A stretch of DNA of 64,000 nucleotides from JAFCEV01 sp964473005 (GTDB lineage Archaea; Nanobdellota; Nanobdellia; Pacearchaeales; GW2011-AR1), in the NCBI GenBank assembly GCA_964473005.1, contig CAYYME010000001.1, positions 1 through 64,000 of the forward strand, in the 5' to 3' direction. Under the pieces are notes generated by a model. It had not been told where the DNA came from. It made no database searches and saw only the letters and a program-made list of their open reading frames with translations. How positions within the stretch are numbered: the stretch's first letter is position 1; the number at the start of each line of letters is the position of its first letter. Below are positions 24,198 through 32,688 of the stretch, piece by piece. Position numbers and translations under genes: made by a program.

Positions 24198-24335
24198 ATG
24201 GTTCACGTGTCTTTAGGGTGCCCTAAGTGCTCGTTTTATAGAAAGAAATGGAAAAAGAAAGGAAAATTGGCAGAATTGCACGAACTATTAAATAATCTTT
24301 TAAGGAGCTCCCATATTTTTCTGTTGTTTAGTTAG
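24198..24335 (+). CDS. Possible small basic zinc-binding protein (45 aa)
   Basis: An ORF with a CxxC pair (GCPKC), a Lys/Arg-rich stretch (SFYRKKWKKKGK) and a leucine-rich helix. Such short basic Cys-containing proteins are common on archaeal mobile elements. Its 3' end overlaps the convergent membrane-protein gene. The evidence is composition alone, so it may be chance. Confidence 0.3.
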   Translation: MVHVSLGCPKCSFYRKKWKKKGKLAELHELLNNLLRSSHIFLLFS

Positions 24336-24458
24336 CTCCCTTTGGCTTAAAATTGAGAGAAGAATCGCAGGAATCAAAAATAACCAATCAACCAGAAAAG
24401 CCAGAACAATAAAAAGAAGAGCCATTAGCGAATAGATTACAACTTTTAAGTTTTTCAT
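24300..24458 (-). CDS. Small two-TM membrane protein (52 aa)
   Basis: A 52-residue ORF on the minus strand: MKNLKVVIYSLMALLFIVL begins a first TM, LVDWLFLIPAILLSIL is a second, and the tail is polar (QRELTKQQKNMGAP). The composition is clearly that of a real membrane miniprotein. It lies in the accessory region beside the recombinase. Function unknown. Confidence 0.5.
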   Translation of the reverse strand: MKNLKVVIYSLMALLFIVLAFLVDWLFLIPAILLSILSQRELTKQQKNMGAP

Positions 24459-24616
24459 TTAGTTTAGATGTTTTTAAGGTTTATACAGATATATTGTGTG
24501 GAGTTTTTAGATTAGCTTTGTTATTTTCAATGTTTGGCCAAACTCTATGATGCATATGGCCTTTCCCATTAATTGTATATATTAAGTAGTGCATTGGGAT
24601 TGAATACTCGACTAGT

Positions 24617-24850
24617 TCAACCCCCTTCTTTTATTTTTTGTTCTTCAATATCCAAATATTCAGCATATTCTCCTTTTTCTAATTCATGCTTTTTTGGGCC
24701 ATATTTTACTAATTTTCCCTTAAAATTAACAATATGCAATATTTTTGCATTTAATTCTTGATAGCCTGTGGAAGTTATGCACTTAGGTTGGCTTAGTTTA
24801 TGTTTTGGTATTTTTGGGTGTTTAAGGCTGTTTAAACAGCCTGTTTGCCC
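24617..24850 (-). pseudogene. Start-less ORF, probable gene remnant
   Basis: An open frame of 77 codons between stop codons on the minus strand without any ATG, GTG or TTG early on. The part ILHIVNFKGKLVKYGPKKH and the acidic ELEKGEYAEYLDIEEQ look protein-like. It could be a decayed gene whose start has been lost or a gene starting at AUA/AUU as proposed for the recombinase. The surrounding 500 bases hold nothing else that I can name. Confidence 0.3.
24825..24842. promoter_or_regulatory. 18-bp palindrome
   Basis: AGGCTGTTTAAACAGCCT is a perfect 18-bp palindrome about 150 nt upstream of the winged-helix gene at 24992. It resembles a dimeric repressor operator. Confidence 0.4.
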
Positions 24851-24939
24851 TTATTTTTTTCGACAAACACCCTATTTTTTAAGGAAAAATGGAAAAAGAT
24901 GGTGAAAAATTAAAAGAAGAAATAATAGATTAGTAATGC

Positions 24940-24956
24940 GTTTTTCGTCGAAAAAC
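24940..24956. promoter_or_regulatory. Palindrome just upstream of a TATA box
   Basis: GTTTTTCG-T-CGAAAAAC is a perfect 8+8 inverted repeat ending 6 nt before the TATA box at 24962. A related TTTTTTCGAC half-site occurs at about 24854. The position suggests an operator controlling the gene at 24992, perhaps autoregulation. Confidence 0.45.
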
Positions 24957-24961
24957 AAAAA

Positions 24962-24973
24962 ATATTTAAATAG
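24962..24973 (+). promoter_or_regulatory. TATA box for the coiled-coil/winged-helix gene
   Basis: ATATTTAAATAG lies 19-30 nt before the ATG at 24992 and only 4-15 nt before the alternative ATG at 24977; this decides the start at 24992. Confidence 0.55.
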
Positions 24974-24991
24974 ATTATGGTAAGTTATATT

Positions 24992-25594
24992 ATGTTTGGT
25001 TGGTTTTTTAGAAAAAAAGAGGTAGAACAGATAAAAGAGGACACAAAGAAGGGATTTGATTCTGTCAAAAAAGACATTATAAGTATGAGTGGGTGGATTA
25101 AACATCTGGATTCTGAAAAAAATTTGCATAAAAAAGAGATAGATGAATTAAGTGAAATTTTATCGTCGGTAAAAGAGGAAGTTGAAGGACTTAAAAATGT
25201 CTTATCAATAATGAATGAGCTTAAACCTAAACAGTTGTTTAAAACAAACAAACAGATGTTTAACAAACAAACAGGTGTTTATGCTGTTCAAACAGGTGTT
25301 CAAACAGGTGTTCAAACACCAAATTTAGACCAATTTTCAATAACAGAAAGGGCTATACTTTGGATATTATTAAATACAGACATGAAACTTGGATATGATG
25401 ATTTAGCTTCTATGCTGGGCAAAGAGAGATCAACAATAAGGGGGCAGATAAATGCAATAAAACAAAAGAATAGGGAGTTAATTGAAGAAGAAACAGAAAA
25501 AAATGGGAAAAAGAGAGTGTTTATACCTGAAAATATGAAGGAAAAGATGCTCAAAAAAATAAAAGTGAGAGTTAATAACAAAAGAAAAGCATAA
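24992..25594 (+). CDS. Coiled-coil plus winged-helix DNA-binding protein A
   Basis: A 200-residue protein with three parts. A basic aromatic opening (MFGWFFRKKE) leads to a long coiled coil with heptads (about residues 10-80). A low-complexity linker follows with VQTG repeated (VQTGVQTGVQT), encoded by a 12-bp tandem repeat (about 25284-25318). The C-terminal domain (about 105-180) is a helix-turn-helix: ITERAILWILLNTDMKLGYDDL and LGKERSTIRGQINAI. It resembles DPANN-specific regulators. Palindromes upstream suggest autoregulation. Confidence 0.65.
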   Translation: MFGWFFRKKEVEQIKEDTKKGFDSVKKDIISMSGWIKHLDSEKNLHKKEIDELSEILSSVKEEVEGLKNVLSIMNELKPKQLFKTNKQMFNKQTGVYAVQTGVQTGVQTPNLDQFSITERAILWILLNTDMKLGYDDLASMLGKERSTIRGQINAIKQKNRELIEEETEKNGKKRVFIPENMKEKMLKKIKVRVNNKRKA

Positions 25595-25723
25595 TAAAAT
25601 AAGAAAAAACAGCATACAGAAGGCAAAAATGAGTGTTATTTGAATCTGAAATAGTTTAAAAAAAGGGGTTTTAGGGGCTATAAAGAAAAGATAATAGTTA
25701 TTCGGTAAGGGGCTTTTTACCTA

Positions 25724-26401
<678 letters not shown>

Positions 26402-26451
26402 AAAAAAATTGAAAATTCAGAAGTATAAAAGCTTTCAGATAATGAAGAATA

Positions 26452-26724
26452 TTAATCTTTTAGATTAGTTTTATATGCCTGATAAGCCCCATCACTCATT
26501 TTCCACCTGCTCCTTGTTTTGTAGTCTATCCCTTTGGGATTCTTCTTTATCTCTATAACGAGTTTATTCTTTTTCAGCCCAGATAATATCTTTTTAATAA
26601 ATTCTTCATCCCGAGCCATTTCCTTTGCAATATGGCGGGTAAAGAGAGGAGAAGGATTGCAGGAATATAGGAGAGCCAAAATCTGCTCGGAAATTTTCTC
26701 TTTTTTCTCTTTGGATATTTTCAT
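26452..26724 (-). CDS. Small winged-helix protein (90 aa)
   Basis: A 90-residue basic protein: helices ISEQILALLYSCNPSPLF, HIAKEMARDEEFIKKILSGLKKN and a wing (LVIEIKKNPKGIDYKTRSRW) fit a winged-helix DNA-binding domain. Such MarR/PhiH-like small proteins act as regulators. Nearest neighbours are the coiled-coil/HTH gene 50 nt away and the gene at 26770. Confidence 0.65.
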   Translation of the reverse strand: MKISKEKKEKISEQILALLYSCNPSPLFTRHIAKEMARDEEFIKKILSGLKKNKLVIEIKKNPKGIDYKTRSRWKMSDGAYQAYKTNLKD

Positions 26725-26769
26725 AAGCTATAGAAAAACTTTGTTATTTAAAACCTTATGCTGATCTTG

Positions 26770-27186
26770 CTAGTCTTTTTTTTCCTGAATTTTCAGAGTG
26801 GGGAGCTGAAAATGAATGGGGAGATTCATCTCTTCCTCTAATTGAATCGCCCTTAAACCTGCTTTTCTCATAATAATATTAAAAAGAGTTTGCCTAAACT
26901 CGCTTGGCATTTGCTTGCCTTTCCATTCTTTCAAAACCTCTTTTGCCATCTTGGGTTCCAGAGAAAGAACAATGTTTCCTTCTAAATCTATTTTTGCCAG
27001 TTCTGGCTCATAATCCAACCCAAAAGTGAATTTCACAGCAAGAATTTCCTCTCTTGTTTTTAGCATGTCTGCCTTTGTAGATAATATATTTGAAACATCT
27101 ATCCGCGTTCCTATCTTTAAATTTTCCACCCTATCTTTAAATTTCTCCACCTGGACTTTTGTAAAATTAAATCCTAAAATTTTCAT
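26770..27186 (-). CDS. Unrecognised conserved-looking protein (138 aa)
   Basis: No family is recognised. The sequence alternates beta-strand (MKILGFNFTKVQVEKF, ILAVKFTFGLDYEPELAKIDLEGNIVLS) and helix (MAKEVLKEWKGKQ, FRQTLFNIIMRKAGLRAIQLEEE) and has no TM or signal. It follows the two regulators on the same strand. The normal composition and the clean frame support a real gene; no function is proposed. Confidence 0.6.
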   Translation of the reverse strand: MKILGFNFTKVQVEKFKDRVENLKIGTRIDVSNILSTKADMLKTREEILAVKFTFGLDYEPELAKIDLEGNIVLSLEPKMAKEVLKEWKGKQMPSEFRQTLFNIIMRKAGLRAIQLEEEMNLPIHFQLPTLKIQEKKD

Positions 27187-27285
27187 GTTTTATTATCTAA
27201 ATATTAGTATTTAAATATTTATATATTATATTAAATTTTTAAAGAAAACCCTAAACAGAACAGACTATATTCAATAATTAATTTT

Positions 27286-27549
27286 TTATATTAAATCTTC
27301 TTCAGAAACAATCACAAAATCACCAATAGCAATGATTGAACTATGGGGAATTAATATCTCATTAGAAGATGTTTTTTCCAGATTTAAATTTCGGGCATAA
27401 ATTGTGGGGTCTTTTACAACAACATTAATCAATTCACCGGATCTTGTTTCAAAAGTAATGTCCTTAACAAAGCCCAACCTTTTTCCTTCTTTGGTTACAA
27501 TCATCTTCCCGATAAGAGCATTGAAAGGATTCTTGTTGGTTGTTTGCAT
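27286..27549 (-). CDS. PRC-barrel domain protein (87 aa)
   Basis: A single PRC-barrel of 87 residues: LIGKMIVTKEGKRLGFVKDITFE, GELINVVVKD and the closing strand EILIPHSSIIAIGDFVIV. PRC-barrels bind RNA or protein partners; in archaea stand-alone ones are common beside cell-division and RNA-processing genes. A second PRC-barrel gene is at 50106. Confidence 0.8.
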   Translation of the reverse strand: MQTTNKNPFNALIGKMIVTKEGKRLGFVKDITFETRSGELINVVVKDPTIYARNLNLEKTSSNEILIPHSSIIAIGDFVIVSEEDLI

Positions 27550-27629
27550 ACTTAATGTAAAAGAGACTAATTTATAAATTTTTCTGTAAAATTAAATAGA
27601 TTTAGGAGTATATACTACCACCCAATATT

Positions 27630-27654
27630 GCCCCCTCCTTTGTTTCCTATGGAA
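27630..27654 (-). promoter_or_regulatory. ORB-like element 1 (Orc1/Cdc6 binding site)
   Basis: The minus strand reads TTCCATAGGAAACAAAGGAG followed by GGGGC. It has the palindromic TTCCA/GGAAA core, the AAAGG middle and the G-string of the archaeal origin recognition box. Confidence 0.65.
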
Positions 27655-27719
27655 GGCTTTATAAAGCAATTTTAAATTTTTGGGTTTTTTGGTTTGTATA
27701 TAAAAATTTGTATTGTAGA

Positions 27720-27759
<40 letters not shown>

Positions 27760-27985
27760 TTTTATTCAGCAAACATAATAATAAGGATTATAATCTTAAT
27801 TTTAATACCTATTTAAATAACAAATAATAATTGGTGCAGGCTCTTTCCCCTCAATAAAAAATTATTTCTTATTTCTTTGTAATGCGGGCTAGCAATCAAG
27901 CAAAATCAAATTTTAAGCAAAAATACATATAATTAAGTAAAACTAATTTTTTATAGTAATAATCACACATTTCAACAAAGCCAAA

Positions 27986-28005
27986 TTCCATTAGAAATTA
28001 AGGTG
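27986..28005 (+). promoter_or_regulatory. ORB-like element 2
   Basis: TTCCATTAGAAATTAAGGTG keeps the TTCCA, GAAA and AAGG parts of the ORB in inverse orientation to element 1, but the G-string is weak. Confidence 0.35.
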
Positions 28006-28029
28006 TCTTTCTTTAGGAGTAGTCATAAT

Positions 28030-28041
28030 CTTTTATATAAG
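28030..28041 (+). promoter_or_regulatory. TATA box for cdc6
   Basis: CTTTTATATAAG lies 71-82 nt before the cdc6 ATG, implying a leader of about 45-50 nt that contains ORB-like element 3. Confidence 0.4.
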
Positions 28042-28083
28042 TGTGTCTTTTTTTATCGTAGGAAAATTTGCTTTGCGGTGTTT

Positions 28084-28107
28084 TTCCATAAGAAATGAAT
28101 GTGGGTG
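28084..28107 (+). promoter_or_regulatory. ORB-like element 3 in the cdc6 leader
   Basis: TTCCATAAGAAATGAATGTG plus GGTG, ending 4 nt before the ATG. Binding by Orc1 here could repress its own gene. Confidence 0.35.
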
Positions 28108-28111
28108 CTAA

Positions 28112-29323
28112 ATGACAGGAGAATTAGATAAAATATTTGATACATTTGATAGAAAAGGGATATTCAAAGACAAGTCCCTTCTTCAGATTAATTATCAACC
28201 AGAAGAAATTTTGCATCGTGGCGAGCAGATAAAGCAAATTGCGTCCATACTCGCACCAATACTTAGGGGGGAAAAAGCAAGTAATTTATTCTTATATGGA
28301 AAAACAGGAACAGGAAAAACTCTTTCTATTCAATATGTAAGAGAGCAATTGCTGAAACGGGTTAAAGAGTATGATGGTTTTAATATCAAGATAGAATATC
28401 TGAACTGCAAATTAAAAAAGGTTTCAGATACTGAATATAGAATTTTGGCAGAACTGATAAAGAAGTTGGGTGGGGAAGTTCCTGTAACCGGGCTTCCGAC
28501 ACAATCTGTTTATAATATTTTTATTGATTTAATTGATTCTGAAAAGCAATTGGTGGTTTTGATTCTTGATGAAATCGATCAGGCAGTCAAAAAAATTTCA
28601 AGTGACTTTCTTTATAATCTCACCCGACTGAATTCAGAACTTTCAAAAACACAGATATGTCTCGTGGGAATAAGCAATAATCTGACTTTTTTAGACGAGT
28701 TAGACCCTCGTGTAAGGAGCTCTCTTTCAGAAGAAGAGATTGTGTTCCCACCTTATAATGCCTTGCAGTTGCAGGACATTCTAAATAAAAGGTCAAGGGG
28801 GGCGTTTAAAGAAAATATTTTAACTACAGGGGTGGTTGCTAAGTGTGCCGCATTTGCTGCAAGAGAACACGGTGATGCTAGAAGAGCCTTGGATTTGCTT
28901 AGGATTGCAGGGGAACTTGCAGAAAGGGACAATTCCAACAAAATTCTGCTAAAACACATAGATGGGGCAAATAATAAGATAGAAAGAGACAAAATTCTTG
29001 ATGTGGTTAGTTCAGAGCCGAAGCAGTTTCAATTGGTGTTATATTCTATAATTTATTTATTGGAAAAGAATAAAAAAGATTCTATTTTTACCGGCGACGT
29101 TTATAATTTATATGCAGATTTGTGCCTGAAAAATAAGTTAGAAGTTTTGACGCAGAGAAGAGTCAGCGATATAATTCAGGAGTTTGATATGCTCGGCATC
29201 ATAAATGTCAGGATTATTTCGAAGGGAAGGGGAGGGCGAATGCGGGAAATAAAATTGGCAATAACAAATAATATAATTCAGCAAGCAAAGAGGATAATTG
29301 AAGATTCTCTGGATTATAAATAA
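28112..29323 (+). CDS. cdc6: Orc1/Cdc6 replication initiator
   Basis: A 403-residue AAA+ initiator that recognises the origin and loads MCM. Walker A is GKTGTGKT (63-70), Walker B VVLILDEIDQ (D153/E154), sensor 1 VGISNN, the arginine finger lies near LDPRVRSSL, and the C-terminal winged helix covers about 300-400 (QRRVSDIIQEFDMLGIINVR). Length is typical. ORB-like sites stand immediately upstream. It heads the replication neighbourhood. Confidence 0.95.
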   Translation: MTGELDKIFDTFDRKGIFKDKSLLQINYQPEEILHRGEQIKQIASILAPILRGEKASNLFLYGKTGTGKTLSIQYVREQLLKRVKEYDGFNIKIEYLNCKLKKVSDTEYRILAELIKKLGGEVPVTGLPTQSVYNIFIDLIDSEKQLVVLILDEIDQAVKKISSDFLYNLTRLNSELSKTQICLVGISNNLTFLDELDPRVRSSLSEEEIVFPPYNALQLQDILNKRSRGAFKENILTTGVVAKCAAFAAREHGDARRALDLLRIAGELAERDNSNKILLKHIDGANNKIERDKILDVVSSEPKQFQLVLYSIIYLLEKNKKDSIFTGDVYNLYADLCLKNKLEVLTQRRVSDIIQEFDMLGIINVRIISKGRGGRMREIKLAITNNIIQQAKRIIEDSLDYK

Positions 29324-29348
29324 AATAATATAAACTTTAGGAAGCAAG

Positions 29349-29837
29349 ATGAATGAAAATTCGCATGATGTTGTAGTTACAGGAATAGTTATAAAAGACG
29401 GAAAATATCTGATCACTCAAAGAGCATTAACAAAAAAGAATTTTCCAGGGAAATGGACTGTTCCCGGCGGAAACCTGGAAATAAAAGATTATCTGGGCAA
29501 AGAAAAAGATACAAGCGTTCATTGGTATAATATTCTGGAAGAAGTTTTAAAGAGAGAAATTAAAGAAGAAACAGGTTTGGAAATAAAGAATATAGGTTAT
29601 ATCACAAGCATGACTTTTATTAAGCCGGACAATTCTCCAAGTTTAATAATAAGCCTCTTTGCAGAGTATGCAGAAGGAGAAATAATCCTGGATAGTGAAT
29701 CAATAGATTACAAATGGGTTAGTCTGGAAGAAGCAAAAGAGTTTGATTTAATTGAAGGAATCTATGAAGAATTAGTCATGCTTGATAATTTATTGAAGGG
29801 AAACAAGATAAGCGAATGGAAAAAAGATTTAAAATGA
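29349..29837 (+). CDS. Nudix hydrolase with an extended Nudix box
   Basis: A 162-residue Nudix protein. The box starts GGNLE but has about 15 extra residues before REIKEETGLEI, so the catalytic REUXEEXGU half is intact while the loop is longer than normal. Substrate is probably a nucleotide; a role in clearing damaged dNTPs would fit its place between cdc6 and the DP1 gene. It lies 25 nt after cdc6. Confidence 0.8.
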   Translation: MNENSHDVVVTGIVIKDGKYLITQRALTKKNFPGKWTVPGGNLEIKDYLGKEKDTSVHWYNILEEVLKREIKEETGLEIKNIGYITSMTFIKPDNSPSLIISLFAEYAEGEIILDSESIDYKWVSLEEAKEFDLIEGIYEELVMLDNLLKGNKISEWKKDLK

Positions 29838-29906
29838 GCAGGAATGTTTGCAGTTTTATATAGGGAAAAAATTAAATAATAAATAAAATGGGTTAAACCA
29901 ATCAAA

Positions 29907-31484
29907 ATGGATAAAGAAATATTAAAATTCGGGATGGAAAGAGGATTTCTTTTAGATAAAGATGTCCTGAAATTGCTGGGGGAAGTGGGGGACATAGAAT
30001 CTGTAAAATTAATTTTAGAGAATATAAAAAAATATAGCGAAACAAAAATAATTACACGTGAAATTCTTGTGCATAATGCAGGGAGAGTCAGTAATCTCCT
30101 TTTATCCCTCCCTGAAACAGCAAGACAGAAATTTGAAAAGCTGAAAATTAAATTAGGGCTGGAAATTGAAATCTCGAAAGAGATTGTGGGCACTCCTGCT
30201 GAAATTGGCCCCATCAGGAAAGCAGATAATTTAAATCCTGTAAAAATTCTGTCTGTTCCCCCTTCCCATGCAAAAAAGATAGTGGTATCTGATTTTGTCG
30301 ATTATTTCAGGGGGAGATTTTCAAAGATGAAAAGCATTTTGCAGGAAAATCCAAATCTCCCTAATCTGATTTCAATAGATAAAATTTATGGAAACAGGCA
30401 GGGTATTTCTATAATCGGCATGATTTCCAGTAAAAGAATGACTAAAAATAAAAATCTGCTTTTTGAAATTGAAGATCTGACTGGGAAAATAAGGGTGGTT
30501 GTTAATTCAAACAAGCCGGAAGTTTACAAAAAAGCAGAAAATATCTCTCTTGATTCTGTTTTGGGGTTCAGAGGGTCGGGAAGCAGGGAGATTCTTTTTG
30601 TGAATGATATTATTTTTCCAGATAGTGTGCTTCATGAGAAAAAAAATGCTCCTGCAGAAGAGTATGCATTATTTATAGGGGATTTGCATTTTGGAAGCAA
30701 GCGTTTTTTGAAAAAGGGGTTTTTAAAATTTATTGATTTTCTCAACGGAAAACTTCCAGGAACCTCTGAAGTTGGCAAAATAAAATATCTTTTTATTGTC
30801 GGGGATTTGGTAACTGGAATAGGAAATTATCCTTCTCAGGAAAGAGATTTGGAAATTTTGAATCTTGAAGACCAGTATCTACAGGTTGCTGAATTGCTAA
30901 GGCAGATAAGAAAGGATATTACCATAATTGTTTCTCCAGGAAATCATGACGGAGTTAGGTTAATGGAACCACAGCCCCTCTTGGATGAAAAATATGCCTG
31001 GCCGCTGTATAATTTAAAGAATTTAATATTCACCGGAAATCCGGCAACAGTGAATATCGCCGCAAGAAAAAATTTTCCCGGGTTCAATGTTTTAACTTAT
31101 CACGGATTTAGTTATCAGTTTTATGCAAATAATGTTCCTTATCTTGTCTCAAAAAAAGCTATGAATGTTCCCGAAGAAATTATGAAATATCTCTTGAAAA
31201 ACAGGCATCTTGCCCCTGCCCACACTTCTGTGCAGTATTTTCCCATGGAAGAAGATGCTTTGATGATAAAAATTATCCCTGACATATTTGTTTCAGGGCA
31301 CACCCACAAAAGCGGAGTTTCATATCACAATAATATTCTGGTAATTTCTGCTTCCTGCTGGGAGAGCATGACTCCTTACCAGGAAAAATTCGGAAATGAA
31401 CCTGATCACTGCAAGGTTCCTATGTTAAATTTAAAGACGAGAGAAATTAAAATTTTGGATTTTGAGGGGGAAGATGAAAATTGA
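29907..31484 (+). CDS. polB: DNA polymerase D small subunit DP1 (3'-5' exonuclease)
   Basis: A 525-residue DP1, the proofreading subunit of PolD. An OB-fold (GMISSKRMTKNKNLLFEIED, about 170-190) precedes an Mre11-like phosphoesterase with all motifs: GDLHFGSK (about 258), VGDLVTG (about 298), SPGNHDG (about 346), YHGFSY and GHTHKSG (about 465). The N-terminal helical domain binds DP2 partners. Metal ligands are intact. The next gene overlaps its end by 11 nt. Confidence 0.94.
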   Translation: MDKEILKFGMERGFLLDKDVLKLLGEVGDIESVKLILENIKKYSETKIITREILVHNAGRVSNLLLSLPETARQKFEKLKIKLGLEIEISKEIVGTPAEIGPIRKADNLNPVKILSVPPSHAKKIVVSDFVDYFRGRFSKMKSILQENPNLPNLISIDKIYGNRQGISIIGMISSKRMTKNKNLLFEIEDLTGKIRVVVNSNKPEVYKKAENISLDSVLGFRGSGSREILFVNDIIFPDSVLHEKKNAPAEEYALFIGDLHFGSKRFLKKGFLKFIDFLNGKLPGTSEVGKIKYLFIVGDLVTGIGNYPSQERDLEILNLEDQYLQVAELLRQIRKDITIIVSPGNHDGVRLMEPQPLLDEKYAWPLYNLKNLIFTGNPATVNIAARKNFPGFNVLTYHGFSYQFYANNVPYLVSKKAMNVPEEIMKYLLKNRHLAPAHTSVQYFPMEEDALMIKIIPDIFVSGHTHKSGVSYHNNILVISASCWESMTPYQEKFGNEPDHCKVPMLNLKTREIKILDFEGEDEN

Positions 31485-32073
31485 GGTTATTAATATTGAT
31501 ACTGATGATGTTATTGTTGATTTTACAGGTGCATTTATATTATTCAATAATGAAAAATACGGGACAAACCTAAAAAGAGAAGATTTTACTTCATATTCTT
31601 TTGAAAAAGTAACCGGAGGAACAATCGGGGATGAACAAAAAAGGCTTTCTGAATTTTATAAAACAAATTATTTTAAAGAAATAAAACCCTTTCCATATTC
31701 TATTGAAACAATTAACCATTTAAAAAGATTTAATATATTGTATAATACTACTTCCAGGCCCAAAACAATTTCAAAAGAAACTTTAGAATTTTTTACAAAT
31801 TATTATCCTGGCTGTTTTTCTGAAATTTTCTTTTCTTTTAACCACTATACCCAATGGAAAAATTGTGGGAAAACAAAAGCAGAAATCTGCTTGGATATCG
31901 CGGCCTCATTAATGATAGAAGATTCTCTAGAATATGCTCTGCAATGTGCTGAAAAAGGGGTGGAGGTTTTATTGTTAGATGCTCCTTGGAACCAAAATGG
32001 TAAACATAAGAATATCACACGAGTGTATGGATATCCTGATTATTGGAAAGAAATAGGGAGATTGTTACTATGA
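31474..32073 (+). CDS. NT5C-like HAD family 5'-nucleotidase
   Basis: A 199-residue HAD hydrolase starting at ATG 31474 (MKIEVINIDTDD), preceded by GAGGGGGAAG; the upstream ATG at 31462 is less likely. Motif I is DTDDVIVDF (9-17), motif II around NTTSRPKT, and the C-terminal MIEDSLEYALQCAEKG supplies motif III/IV. The pattern matches 5'(3')-deoxyribonucleotidases and related HADs. It overlaps DP1 and the HD gene, so a dNMP-balancing role is plausible. Confidence 0.7.
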   Translation: MKIEVINIDTDDVIVDFTGAFILFNNEKYGTNLKREDFTSYSFEKVTGGTIGDEQKRLSEFYKTNYFKEIKPFPYSIETINHLKRFNILYNTTSRPKTISKETLEFFTNYYPGCFSEIFFSFNHYTQWKNCGKTKAEICLDIAASLMIEDSLEYALQCAEKGVEVLLLDAPWNQNGKHKNITRVYGYPDYWKEIGRLLL

Positions 32074-32687
32074 GCGAACAAATAAATGAAAAATTAAGAA
32101 AGATGCTTTATTCGAGAATAAACGAGATTGATGATTTGGAAATTAGAAAATTTGTTAAAGAAGTTTTAGATAGTGCTCCCGAAGGTTTTTGGACAACCCC
32201 TTGTAGTGGAACAGGAAGATACCATCCCCCAGAAAACCAGGGCAATGGGGGATTAATACGGCATTTAATTAAGTGCTTAGTGGTCGCTAAAGATTTATGC
32301 AGGTATTTTGGGGTATCTCAAGAAACTAAAGATATTGTTCTTGCGGCTATATTTTTGCATGATATAAAAAAGAATGGGGAACCTTGGAAAGAAAATACAG
32401 ATATGAATCATGGAAAAATGGGGGCAGAGTTTCTAGGTAAATTTGAATTAAAAGAACCTTATAAAACAAAAATTAAAAATTGCGTAAGATATCACCTTTA
32501 CAGATTTACAGGAACAATGGGGGATGTTGAAAGAGCATCAAACCCCACACAAGAAGAAAAGATAACCCAATTGACAGATTTATTTTGTGCTAGAAAATAT
32601 GCTTCATGGTTGCCTGGTTTTGAAGTTCCTCAAGAAGCAATAAATAATTTCTCAAATAAATTTCAGTCAAGTTTAGATTTATATTAA
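32070..32687 (+). CDS. HD-domain phosphohydrolase
   Basis: A 205-residue HD protein read from ATG 32070, which overlaps the upstream stop (ATGA). Metal ligands are H65 (GGLIRHLIKC), H97-D98 (IFLHDIKK), H123 region (MNHGKMGAEFL) and later YHLYRF, with LTDLFCARKYAS as a final Asp. This is a nucleotide phosphohydrolase fold. It stands 1 nt before the DP2 gene, so it is co-expressed with the replicase. Confidence 0.75.
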   Translation: MSEQINEKLRKMLYSRINEIDDLEIRKFVKEVLDSAPEGFWTTPCSGTGRYHPPENQGNGGLIRHLIKCLVVAKDLCRYFGVSQETKDIVLAAIFLHDIKKNGEPWKENTDMNHGKMGAEFLGKFELKEPYKTKIKNCVRYHLYRFTGTMGDVERASNPTQEEKITQLTDLFCARKYASWLPGFEVPQEAINNFSNKFQSSLDLY

Positions 32688-32688
32688 G

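Larger units (their letters stand above)
24178..24787. repeat. GCACT(T/A)AGG motif, three copies in mixed orientation
   Basis: GCACTAAGG at 24178-24186, its near-complement CCTAAGTGC at 24222-24230 and GCACTTAGG at 24779-24787. The second and third copies are exact reverse complements. They lie just upstream of the recombinase and could be recombinase half-sites or regulatory operators. Confidence 0.35.

Noticed and set aside
24977..24991. Earlier start for the coiled-coil/winged-helix gene
   Set aside because: The TATA box at 24962-24973 is too close; ATG 24992 fits leaderless spacing.
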